From positions 19,481,444-19,545,443 of the forward strand of contig NC_090703.1 in assembly GCF_040954835.1 (NCBI RefSeq): DNA of 64,000 nucleotides, given 5' to 3'. The translations under genes were made by a program, and so were the position numbers. The stretch's first letter is position 1. Every line of letters begins with the position of its first letter. The stretch is from Lepisosteus oculatus. Taxonomy: Eukaryota > Chordata > Actinopteri > Semionotiformes > Lepisosteidae. This document shows positions 1-11,500 of the stretch, piece after piece. The notes below the pieces were generated by a model. That model did not search any database and was not told where the DNA came from. It worked only from the letters and a program-made list of their open reading frames with translations.

Positions 1-549
1 TTAACTATACAGTTGTGTGGAAGAAAGGTACATCACCCCCCTAGAAAAGAATCTTCAATACCTAAGAAACCAATGAGATGTGCTGATCTGTTGAGACCTC
101 AATGCACGAACAGACACACTGGCAGCTTTTACCAACACACAGGGGAAACCTCGTACTTATTTTGACAGTCCCCCCTGAGCTATACATACCAGTCAGTTCA
201 CACAGGTGCTGCCATGACACTGAGGTCAGCCAGAAGGGGCTGCGACAGATTTGTCAAGGGCTGGCCCTGTGCATCAATGGCAGGAGCAGAGGGGACTCTT
301 TGGGAAGGTTCATTTACAGCTCAGCTCTGGGAAGTAACTCAGTGGACTATGCTGCCACTGATCTGTACTCCTCCTTTTTAGTGTGTTTACTGTCACGCCA
401 CAGTCTCCCCTCTCCACCCACAGCCAGATTACATTCTACCTCAAAAGAGCTCACCTGCCTGTAGACACACTGACACAGCTCATCAAGCTTAACCAGTGAC
501 CTTAACCAGTAACAGAGGTGGGCTACAAACAACCTAGACAAATACAAGC

Positions 550-845
550 ACTCATTGATAAGGGATAAGATAAGATCACTTTATTAGCCATTTACAATTT
601 CTTGCATTAGGAATTTGTCTTTTCACATACCCCAACTTGCTCTCTATGACACAGACACAGGGAGAGAAGCTTGGGGTCAGAGCGCTGGGTCAGCCATTTT
701 CCAGCGCCCCTGGAGCAGTTGAGGTTAAGGGCCTTGCTCAGGAGCCCAGCGGAATAGGATTCCTCTGCTGGCAGCAGGATTTGAACCGGCAACCTTCCAG
801 CCACAGGCGCAAATCCTTAGTCACAGAGCCACCGCTCCGCTCCAG
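550..845 (-). repeat. tRNA-derived SINE (copy A)
   Basis: Read on the minus strand, the head is tRNA-like: an A-box-type GTGGCTCTGTGACTAAGG, then a B-box GGTTCAAATCC. A conserved middle (GAGCAAGGCCCTTAACCTCA, then the GCTCCAGGGGCGC region) and an AATAAAGTGATCTTATCTTA tail follow. The same sequence recurs at 62442-62690, which proves it is interspersed. The body resembles fish V-SINE-like families, but I cannot name the family. Confidence 0.8.
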
Positions 846-956
846 AATGTCAGACAATTAGGAATTTGTCAGATACTGCAGTAGACCATTACAACAGATG
901 TACATTTCTATACAGGATTTCAATCACGTATATGTGGAATTTTGCCTTGTAATGAA

Positions 957-972
957 ACCTACACAAATTCTA
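957..972. repeat. Target site duplication, left copy, of palindromic PLE-derived insertion
   Basis: ACCTACACAAATTCTA at 957-972 recurs exactly at 1163-1178, bracketing the insertion. Confidence 0.85.
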
Positions 973-1162
973 GGTTTATTCCATGCTGAAAAAAAAGAAG
1001 AAAGAGAACACAACGTTTCGGCCGTGGAGCCTTCTTCAGGTGTGAAGAAGGCTCCACGGCCGAAACGTTGTGTTCTCTTTCTTCTTTTTTTTCAGCATGG
1101 AATAAACCTATTACTTGTTCCTTTGCAGCCTACGCATGCTGACGCAGCTTCCCACCTGAAAT
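973..1162 (+). mobile_element. Palindromic Penelope-derived mini-element (solo inverted termini)
   Basis: Bases 971-1038 and 1043-1110 are a perfect 68-bp inverted repeat around the 4-nt loop GGTG. A single 3' tail follows (TTACTTGTTC, then TGCAGCCTACGCATGC, to CACCTGA). The arm and tail match the termini of the Penelope-like element at 38644-40499, and nothing of its coding body remains. A 16-bp target duplication flanks it. The left end lacks about 12 terminal bases present in the other two copies, as expected of 5' truncation during target-primed reverse transcription. It therefore appears to have inserted as a unit rather than to be a deletion scar. Confidence 0.75.
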
Positions 1163-1178
1163 ACCTACACAAATTCTA
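1163..1178. repeat. Target site duplication, right copy
   Basis: ACCTACACAAATTCTA, identical to 957-972. Confidence 0.85.
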
Positions 1179-2659
1179 CTTGGAATGGCACAGACTAGCA
1201 CAAATGTGGTGGGAGTCATTGTTTGTGCTGTTTGCAGACCAACTTGTCAACTTCACAGAGCTGTTACAGCTACTGTATATCTTCCATGTTGGTTATACAT
1301 GTATATAGAAGTTCTTGATAGTCACCATGATAGAAATAAAAAACTGACTGTGAAGCTCATACTCTTCCTCATTATTTGCGGGGTTTTAAATAGTTATATG
1401 AAAGTTATTTCTGTATTAATCTTCAAATCATCTTAGGAATGTCAGTTGGTGTATTTATTTCAAAATCCGTATCATGCAATCTGTATATTTCCTTCCTGAC
1501 AGGTAAAATCAGAAAAATGAGAGGAGCTAAGTCTGAAAATACTTTTACAGTTCAGTGACAGTTTAAATCTAGTTTAATATCTGCATGTAAGCAGAGATTT
1601 ATTGGAGTTAACAGCCTAAACATGGTTGTTTAATACAGGTTTTGACAATATATAGCAGTATTCACAGACTAAATTCCTGCACAAAATTGTTAGTGCTGTA
1701 TCCCAATGTGAGAATTAAATAATTGGTCACATTTACCACTTCCTAACAAAGCTGTCTCCCCTATATATATGTTAGAGTTTCCCAAGTAAGCAGTTGAATG
1801 ATTTGAATCCAGTGAAGCTGTTGTGTTCTCTGTAATTGTATTTCCTTTGCAGAAAGCTTTTATCCTGGATCTTCATAAATTGCATTATGATAATTCAAGA
1901 CTATTAAAACATTTTTTCACTTTGACTGTATTTTTTCTGTTATTTTGCTGCTGTTGTTAATAGCTCTAAGTGTTTTAATGTAAAGAAGTGTTTCTCTTAG
2001 AGAAGAGAAGACAAAAGCAAATGCAAATGTCGGCTAGCAGGACTCGGCAGGTCACAGAAGATAAGGTTTAACTGCCTGGTTTCTGGTTTCTTTAGCAAAG
2101 GCCAGCCAGGCCATGTGGATTAAAAAGCACACCATCAATTAAAATCAGAAACCTTAGATTGTGCCCATAAATCTTACCTGTTCTATTTTTGTTTCTCAGA
2201 ACCATCAAGCTAAATTTAAGATGAATCAATGCATTTATACTTATCCTATTCAGAGATGTGCTTTGGGATTTGACATTGGGGTTTCTGAATTTTACAGATG
2301 TTGGCTGCTGAGATTCAGTGTATTTCTGTATATATAAAGGGTGATTTTTTTTAATATGACCATTAAACATTTATCAGTACAGATTACTATGTAAATACCT
2401 ATTATTCAAAGCATGTTCAATATGTCTTCCTCTATACTTAATTGTAGTCAATTATGCAATATATTCTGAAGTGTGTCCAATAAAATTGAATAATTGTCTT
2501 CAGTTCTTTCCATTAAATTCTCATTAGAATGAGGCTTGCCTTTGAATAGTTGATCTTTCAGACATCCCCATGGGTAAATATCACATAGATTTAGAAAAAG
2601 TGAAATGAGTGACCAAGTTTGGCACTTTGCTATAAATACGAGGGTAATTGTTACATATG

Positions 2660-3675
2660 CAGTGGATATAAAAAAGTCTACACACCCTTATTGAAATTTC
2701 AGCTTTTCTTAATGTAAAGGCTGAAATAATAATAATAATTACCATTAGGCCAATGGCAACCTTAAAGCAGCTGCAGGAATATATGGCAGTAACTGGCCAT
2801 TCCCTGCATATTGCAGCCATTTCACATATTCTCCACTAGTCTGAACTGTGGGTTAGGGTGGCAAGACAGTAGCTGATTCTCCCAAAAAAGAACATCCAAG
2901 CTCGTAAACATTTTGCAAGAAGATACAGTAAGTCTCCCAAAACCATGTGGGAAAATGTCTTATGGTCTGATGAGGCCAAGGTAGAACTTAATTCTTCCTT
3001 AATTCCAAAAGATATGTTCAGCACAAAGCCAACACAGATCAGCATCCAAAGAACACAGTGCTTACTGTTAAGCATGGTGGCGGCAGCATCATGGAATGGG
3101 GCTGCTTTTCTTCATCGGGGGACAGGGGCTCTGGTCAGGATAGAGGGGAAAATGAACAGCTCCAAATATCCAGATATTTTGGTGCAAAATCTGCCAGAAA
3201 GCTGAAGCTAAAGAAGAATTTCGCCTTTCAACACTACAATGATCTGAAGCCCCCAGCCAACTCAACCAAGGAATGGCTCAAATAACCTGGAATAGCCCAG
3301 TCAGACCCTGGAAAATCTGTGGACTGCCCTAAAGAGGGCTGTGCACAGGAGATCAATTTGACTGAGCTTGAACTCTTCTGCAAAGAAGAGTGGAATAAAA
3401 TTGCAAAACCTAGGTGTGCTAAGTTGATAGAGACCTATTGAAAGCTCTATTCAAAGCAAAATGTTCTTCCACAAATTTTTAGTTAAAGGGTGTGCACATT
3501 TATGCAAGCAAGGCATTGAAAGTTTTTTGTTTTGAATTATTTTTTTACAAAATATTGTTGGTTACAAGATCTTATTAAAGGTGAAAAAAGGTCTGACAGG
3601 GTTTGCCTTGATTTCAGCCTTTACATCAACAACACCTAAAATGTCGATAAGGGTCTGTAGACGTGATGTCCACTG
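2660..3675 (+). mobile_element. Degenerate Tc1/mariner transposon with broken transposase
   Basis: The terminal inverted repeats start CAGTGGATATAAAAAAGTCT and end GTAGACGTGATGTCCACTG, with matching inner sequence (GTAAAGGCTGAAAT and its complement). A TA follows the right end. Plus-strand fragments of a Tc1 transposase are visible: ENVLWSDEAKVEL around 2950-2990, then in another frame VKHGGGSIMEWGCFSSSG around 3064-3120, then LKLKKNFAFQHYND. The frame shifts several times, so no transposase can be made. Confidence 0.85.
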
Positions 3676-4359
3676 TACGTCTCAGTTTATAAGGGTCACC
3701 ATAGATTTTCTTACAGGTCTCTAAAACTGTTTGTTCTGTTGTGTTTTTGCCACATTATTTAATCTATTATTTTTTAGCTGCACTAGTAACATAGAAAAGA
3801 ATCAATACTCCTCAATATTGAGATCACTCAGAAAGCTTTTGATATGTTCTTTTGTTACCAGTGGATGTCTTTAAATAATGTGATAAAATGAATCATGAAT
3901 CATAAAACTAAAATTTTAGTGTGGAAGTATTGTTCTTATTGTAACTAAGCGGGATGTGACCACAACAGTCAATGTAGTGTTGCCTTTAGTTCTGTAATTT
4001 GCTTTGGATAATTCCACATCAAATATGCCCCTCAAGGATGTAAGACATTTTAAAAAAGGAGACAAAGTGATTGGAGCTCCTATGGTTAAACTGCAGTTCC
4101 TACAATACTGCTGGATCAATTGCAATGCAGTCCTAAGGTAAAGATGAATAGATTCTGGTTTTCTTAACACATTTCCAATAGATTTCATGAAGCCAAGTGC
4201 ATCTGGATCATATTTACATGGGGATAATAACATAGCGCAGTTACCGATTAATGCTTAGTGATGTGTGCTAAATCTTGAGAAATGTTGTTCAGCTTCGTCA
4301 GGCAACAACTCTAGACTCATCTCATTGAGCTCATGAAAGTTTGATTTCTTTTCATCCAG

Positions 4360-7300
4360 ATGAAGAGAGGACTGATCAGCACACCTCCCTCAGACATGCT
4401 GCCCACTGCAGAAGGGGGAAAAGCCAATGCCTGGTTACGGCAAAAGAACGCCGGAATCTACGTCCGGCCTCGGCTCTTCTCACCGTATGTAGAGGAAGCT
4501 AAGGTAGGAAAATGATGGGGAACTCAGTTCTGTGATGGAGAGCCATATCAAAAACGTCCTTTGAACACATCAAATAAAGCCATTTGGAAATGATGGAATT
4601 ATATATAAGAGTAACAGGGAGCTTAATAGGGAGTTAGGTTTTAACATTTAAGTAAATGTTGATTGTGGAATAGAACAGTTGGTCTAAACATTAGCATTAG
4701 GTGCTTTCCTCTTGCTTTCAAGACATGCTGACATGTCGTGACCTGACCGATGTAATCGCCTGCTATTTTAAACAGGATGTCGTTATTGAGGTCGGTTGTT
4801 AATCTTGATGTCCTCTCAGTCTGTTCTAGATGAAATGATGGTAGAGCAGACCGATCTGGTGCGCTTGCGGATGGTGAGAATGTCTAATGTACCCGACACC
4901 CTCTATATGGTCAACAATGCAGTGCCCCAGTGCTGCCACATGATCAATCACCAGCAAATCACAGGCAGCCAGACTGCTCCGCCATCTGTGGTAGCCAATG
5001 AAATACCTGGTAAGGTTATCAGATGGTGCAGGATTTTCCACCGCACCCTTGCAATGTCCAAAAATCTTTATTAATTTTATAATTGATGAACAAACTTCTG
5101 TCGGTCTTGTCTTATGGTATATCTGTGCAGCAAAGATATGGTTTTCATGCACAGCGTCCTCAAGTTCAGTATTAAAACATTTAACTTAACCTTGTCTCCC
5201 CTTTGGTAGTTTTTGGTAAAGTGTTGCTCATTCGCATGTATGTAGGAGTAATGTGTAACTCCCACATAGCACATTGCAAATTTTCTCAGATATTTTTGAC
5301 CTTGCATGTATTGCCTAAGGCAAAGAGTATTCTTGCTAGCTCTGGTTCCAGGTAGTATTGTAAGCCTTTTTTTACTGAGATATTGAGTACATATTTTTAT
5401 ACAACTGCTGGAAGACATGCAACAGACTTGCATGAATAAGCTTAACATTTTTCATAATAAATCTGTCTTAATATGCTGTGTTTTTAAATATGTTAACGGT
5501 TTTATCTTTGCTCCATGCAGTTTCTCCCATAACTACAATCACAGGTTAATAAAATCTACTTTGTGTATTTCAATTCCAGTTCTGACCACACTGATTTTAA
5601 TTGGCATTTTGATTTTCTGTAGTTCCCAAGCTGAGCGTGGTCAAGGAGATGATCCGGAGGCTCCAGGAGCTGCGGCACATGGACCAGGTGCAAAGGGCTT
5701 ATGCCCTGAATTGCGGAGAGGGAGCCACTGTGAGCTACGAGATTCAGATCCGTGTGCTGCGGGAGTTTGGACTCCCCGATGGTGCTGCCGAGCTCCTGCA
5801 GGTAAGTTACATGAAGTCCCATAGTGGCTCATTGAGCTGTTTGCACCTCCACTGACAATTAGACAGATTATCACCACCTAAACATGTGATTGCTTCTATT
5901 ATTGGGGTCAGAAAAACAGGTGGATTTTTATTGATTTTTGTTCTTGCTGATGGATCAATTCACAGATTGTGCTTTACAAAAACACAAGTGCTTCGAGACT
6001 TTAGGGAGTGTACCATTTGAAGGGCAGAGAAAAAAGACTTAAGGTTCAGCTTTTTTGCCGTAGAGCTCTTGGAGAGCAGGGACATTGCAACAACTGCTTT
6101 TGAAAAACAATCATTCTTTACAGAGTCAAGATCAGATTTAAAAACCCTGCGAGTACCACCACCTTGCCCACTTTTATTAGTAATTGCAGTTAATTTCAAT
6201 ATCTCCTCTATGGCTTTAAAAGTCTCTTTGATTGCCTGTTTTCTCTCATACTGTGGTGGAAGATCTCGTTTGCATGCCCCCTTTATTCTGAGAGCTGTTT
6301 ACAACTTTTTTTTTTCCATGGCACATCAGCTGCAGTGTGTGTATAGTCTGTCTCTGTGAAAAGCAGATCAGACTTCTCTGGGCCTCTGACATCAGAGAGA
6401 AAGCCACAGGAAGCTACTCTTCACATTAGCACACCCTATAGCTGTGGATTTTTTTAACACAAATAAAAAACAGCTGTTTTTTTCTACCCTGCCAAAAGTA
6501 AAGCTGCAATAAGGTTCCTGTCCAGAAGTGAGCCATGTAGTTTTCTCAGTTGAGTGCTGATTGGAACGAGTTTACTAAGAATAGCAAGGGCAGAAAGAAC
6601 ATACCCAGGAAAAAGCCAATTAGTGCCATTTTTTGCCTCACCTTCAAGTGGAAAGGTCATAAATTATTGATTTGAAGCAGCAATTTAAGTTGCAGGCTTT
6701 ACAAGATTTGCAGTTATTCTGCTACATTGTGTTGGTCACATTGAATGTTTTAAAGTAATTTCTGGTCTTATTTTGTGACAAAGGGCACATTATTTTGGGT
6801 AGTTTCTGCCTTTCGGTTGTTATAAAGCTATAGAGCTTTGCCACGGTCTTTATTTTTCTTTTTTTTAACATTACACTCTATTAGTCTGTACTGTAGCTTT
6901 TCCAAAAAGGCAAGTATGTAAACCACTTAATATATAACATTATCCTTGTTTAACGTTTTTTTTTATTTTGCATGCACAGAATCCACATAAATTCTTCCCC
7001 GAGGAGCGTTTTGGAGATGAGAGCCCAGTGTTGGCGCTGCGCCAGTCAGGACGCTGCCGGATCAATAGCACCCCTGCGGTGGAGAGCATGTTTGCTGACC
7101 TGGAGTCCTTGGCAAACTTCCACCCGCCCCTGCCCCCTCCTCCGCCCCCGTACCACCCCCCAGCTACCCCAAGTCACGGACACCTCAAGGCTGGCTGGAG
7201 ACCACGAGCTCCCGCCCAGCCGCCCTCCCGTTCCTTCTCCTATCCGTGCAACCATTCCCTGTTTCACCTGCGGCCCTCCTCCAAACACGCCAGCCCTGCC

Positions 7301-8504
7301 TACCCCCCAAGCGCCAAGGCCGTCCCTCCTGACTGCACCAACCCTGCCGGACTGAGCAGAACTCTGCACCCGGAGAAGCAGGGGGTGAGCTGGCATGCGT
7401 AAATCCCCTTTCGGGTCAACGGATCCAGATCCTTTATAGAGATCCAGAGGAGGTTCATTGAAACAAATCCAGTACAATACTGTATTCTCAAAACATCTTT
7501 TTAAGAAAAATTGCTAGTCACCTGGGATCTTAAATAATGTAACTTTATGAGCCATTATTCCTGTTTTATACACTGTATTAAAAAGAACATGTTAGTTTCC
7601 TAACTATCCTTTTCTGAGGGCCCATCACATTAAGGTGGGGTGGTGCACACTAAGATAGAAAGCTTTCATAGATGCAGCAGCAGATTCATTCTCTGTACCT
7701 TTGTCTTTTCTGAAACAGAATATGGAGCCTGTAATCAACGAGTTCATGCCTGACATTGCCATGGGGGTTTCAGCCATGAGTCTGAAAGAGCGCAGGCTGC
7801 CAGAAGTGACCGTGGAGGCTGAGGGGCACGTGGGCCTAAGTGACCTGCACCAGCACACGCCCCCCGCGCCCCCCGCGCCCCACTACCCTACCGCCGCCCC
7901 CTGTCACTCCGGCCGGCACGGGCACGGCTCCCGCAAGAAGCACACCTCGGAGCAGAAGGCCGAGAGCCGCCAGGAGTACCCCGACCTCTACGACTTCTCC
8001 TGCCGCCCGGGCACCCCGGCCTCCGGCCACCACGCCCCCTCCCCTCTGCAAGCCGCCTACGCCGGCCCCGACCTCTACAGCCACAGCCGCACCCCCGCCG
8101 GCTCCCTCAATCCCTCCTACCTGCCCGACATGCACCCCCCGAGGCCTGGGCCCGACCCCCTGCACCTGGACGTCCTGGAGCAGCCCCCGCAGAGGCTGGA
8201 CTTGGCGCTGGCCGCTCAGGGCGGCCCTGCCGCAGGCGGCCACGGGGCGGTCAGGGGGCGGCCCAAAAACGAGACGGACCTGACGTGCGGGCTGGGGCCA
8301 GGCCGTCCCCCAGGTGTGGGCCCAGAGCCGTTCGAGGAGCGCCCCCTGGGCAGGAGGTCGGCTCCCGATGGCACAGGAGGTGCTGGGGAGCCCCCAGGAG
8401 CCTTACTGCCACACAGGAACAGTGCCAGCGAGGAGGCAATAGCCAGCAGAGACCGCAGGTCACCAAACAAGCCTGATTACCCTTATAAGAAATCTGCACT
8501 TTAA
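4360..8504 (+). CDS. BTBD7: BTBD7, C-terminal half (last five coding exons; 5' exons lie before the window)
   Basis: BTB/POZ and BACK domain protein 7, a vertebrate adaptor linked to epithelial cell dynamics and branching morphogenesis. Coding exons: 4360-4503, 4820-5009, 5623-5801, 6980-7384 and 7719-8504, each flanked by AG/GT. They join in one frame to 567 residues plus stop; the full vertebrate protein is about 1,130 aa, so the N-terminal BTB and BACK exons are upstream of base 1. Recognition rests on the visible stretches KNAGIYVRPRLFSPYVEEAK, SVLDEMMVEQTDLVRLRMVR and YALNCGEGATVSYEIQIRVL, a proline-rich segment with a PPPPPPY (WW-binding type) motif in the fourth visible exon, and the C-terminus KPDYPYKKSAL. 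The last exon is strikingly GC-rich and disordered (Pro, His, Gly, Arg). The conserved gene order with UBR7 supports the assignment. Confidence 0.93.
5010..5622 (+). other. BTBD7 intron between second and third visible exons
   Basis: Bounded by donor GTAAGG and acceptor TTTTCTGTAG. No repeat or gene was recognised. Confidence 0.6.
5802..6979 (+). other. BTBD7 intron, featureless
   Basis: Donor GTAAGT, acceptor ATGCACAG. It is AT-rich with a few homopolymer runs; no gene or repeat was recognised. The following intron (7385-7718) is short and also featureless. Confidence 0.6.
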
Positions 8505-11500
8505 ATAAAAAACAGATGAGAAGAAGAAGAAATAGAAACAAAAGGGAAACGTGGAAGATGACTTTGACCCTTTCCTCTTTAGATGTTGCTGATGGAAATT
8601 CTCGTAAGGCGCTAACTGCAGGGCTTCTAGCTGACGTACACATGGTACTTGTTGTTCTCAACGTGTCCTTATATTCTAGTTGCATAGAATGGCATTAATA
8701 GAGGGTTGGTTTGGTTAAGAACTCGCTTTTCACCCTCGCGCCCTCGATGCGAGTTTTAAATAAGTTAAAAGGCAGCTTCACCTTTTTTCTGAGTCGCTCT
8801 GACACTACAAGAACAGGATGTGGATGTAGCTTAGTTGTTGCATGTCAGTGCCACTGTTTTAACGAGAGTGTTCTTAAAAAAAAAGACATAGCAAGGCTGC
8901 AGTTGTTTTTTTTTGTCAGATATTGTGCACAGACTATACTAATGATTAAGGTATCGAACGTGGTCTGCAGTACCAAAAGGATTTTTTTTTCCCATTAAAG
9001 AGTCCTGAATAATAACTTATAAAAACCTACGGTTTTACCATGTACTTACTGCGCAGTCAGATGATATATTATACATCATGTAATGTGTGCCAGCTTTTTC
9101 TCCAGTCTTTAGCTAAGCATATTTCTGTGTAAGGTTTGACAGAAGAACAACCATTTTACCATCTTAAGTATTTTATTCAGAGTTTCAGCTCCAAAAAGAC
9201 CCGATGACCCTTGTGTCTTTGTGATTGGCTTATTGATTCTCTTTCTGCCTGGGGTTTTTATTTCTTTTCCATCACTACCTGCATTGCAAGCAGTTCTATT
9301 ATTGCAGACTACCCCCGTGTATCATTTTTTATCTGGAAATTTCATTGTTGAAATTCAGTTATACAATTCATGGGTTCACAACAATGTAAGGACGCCTTTT
9401 CTTCTTTTACTATTAGTATAGTAAATGGCTGTTTGGTAAATTGGCTATTCATATTTTTAACTCATTTTCCTACTTTAGAAATGAGTATTAGGTTTTCAGA
9501 ACCCGCTATGTGTACATTCTAGGGGTTTTACAGTGTCACACACATCCCTTATTAATAGTCATGCTGTTTAAGGAGAGAGATTTTAAAGATCTTTTGAAAT
9601 TCCTGTAGGATCCCATCCTGGGCATGCATTTATTCAGTCCTAAAACGAACATTTTCTAAAAGGAAAAAAAAAACTAAGACTACAGGCACTTTAATTTCAT
9701 GTAATTTATTAATATAATTTATTAATGAAAAATATACCCAAATTATAAATATTTCCATTAATTTAGCAGTTGTGTTAAGTGATCCATGTTTTTGTTTTCA
9801 CAGGATCCTGTTCTTGTTTCACTGTTAGCATCTGTTAGCATATTACATTGCCTGGGATAACCATGATAGTAGGTATCCCTGTTTTCTGTTTGAGAGACCT
9901 AACATCTCAATAATGGTATGAGGATTATTGGGTTCTGATGAGCACTTTGTCACCCACTGACACCATTACTAAGTTATGGTGTCCTAAAAGTATCCAAAAT
10001 TTTACCACTGTGTCCAGTGTGTGGTTACACTATCTTGAGTAAGAGATGGAGAAAGTAAATTTGAATTTTGAAGCGATGTAGTAAAGTCTAAACCAAACCA
10101 ACCCAGAAAGTGATTACAGGAAGCCCTGCAAAAGAGCACTCTGGATCAATTGCTTATGATTAATAGCTCCCCAAATTAATCATAGGTTCTTACTTCCTGA
10201 CCTTCATCCATCAGATTTGTTATAGGTACAGTGTGTTTTCTGTAATGAATGACAGATATTTGTTCATGAAAACTATCAGTGGCTTATTAAGGAGGAAAGG
10301 GTTAACTCTTCCAAGAACTTTATAACAAATCTTTTTCTTTGAAATCATCTTGAAAGTTCATGGTATATGCCAGCATATAAACAGTCTGCTCAAGGTTGTT
10401 GTAATGAATAATGTTTTTTTTTTCTGATATAGTTAATTGTAATTTGCAGCATACACCGGGAAGGTTAATAGTAATTTGCAAACTGCTATGCTAAAGAAAA
10501 TACTTTTCTTGTTCCCTTATCTTGTACTGGTTCCACCGGTTAGCAGATGTACTGTATGACCATTCAGTTTGTATTAGGAAGGGATTGTGGTTGTTGTGGA
10601 GGATTGTTAATATCGCAGTGCCCTCATGGACTTTAAGGACATACAGCGTCACCTGGCCTCCGTTGAAAGTTTAATAACAAAAACCTTGACTGAAATGCAT
10701 TGTAAGATGGCAGAAATCTACTATCAGAGATATAAGGACAACAGTGTGAAACAAGTGCCTGTGCACAGTGACCTGGTAATTGGGGTTGGGATGATTTATA
10801 GATCCATGTCTTGCTTTGCGGGTGTTTATGAAATTACATAACGCATACCAAGACAAAACACAGCTATGTGAAAGCCTTACTGATTATTCAATACACTGAT
10901 TAAAAACTAGAACTCCTTAGAAACTAGGTTTAAGACCTGTGTATAGCTTAGTCAGAGATGTGCAGGCTAATCCAGCAGCACGTTCATATCCCTTAGTCCA
11001 GTGTATATTGTACCTTTACAAAATCACACACTCCTCTGTCCCTGAAATATCGGGTTAATTGAGTCAACTGGGTGATGAATTGAAATCAATTTCAGCCTTT
11101 AAATGAGTGCATTCAAGCAGTGGCTATACTGTTAAGAGTGATGTGGCTTGTCTATCTAACTAGAACTGAGTTCAGACTTGTTAAATAGCTGAGGGTTATT
11201 ACTTTACAATTACAGCTCTTTTTTTCCCTGATACTAATTTGGCAAAATATACATCCCCAAATGTGATAAAACACTAACGGCCATGTTATCTAGAATATTT
11301 CAAAGGTAGAATGTCTACAGTAAAAGGAAAACAATCTCATCAGCTATAATACTGCTTATGTGTAAAATAGTTTATTGCTGTGATTTGATTGATATCAGTA
11401 GGGATGGAATGACACAACAGTGAGAAAAGAGGTGCCAGGGACAAAGTAACCCAATTCAAACTGCTCCACTTGAGACCATTAAACACGTGAGCAGGGATGT

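Larger units (their letters stand above)
1..4359 (+). other. BTBD7 intron (partial), repeat-bearing
   Basis: This ends at the acceptor TTTCATCCAG before the 4360 exon. It holds a tRNA-type SINE (about 550-845, minus), a palindromic Penelope-derived insertion (973-1162) and a dead Tc1 element (2660-3675). The first 540 bases and 3680-4350 show no recognisable gene. A 105-codon minus-strand open frame at 3916-4233 is unexplained. Confidence 0.6.

Noticed and set aside
7836..8283. Long alternative-frame ORFs on both strands in the last BTBD7 exon
   Set aside because: Low-complexity Pro/Arg/Ala or Gly/Val translations produced by GC-rich codons.
10626..10841. 71-codon ORF MDFKDIQRHLAS... in the presumed BTBD7 3'UTR
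   Set aside because: Short, no family match, no splice sites; probably chance.
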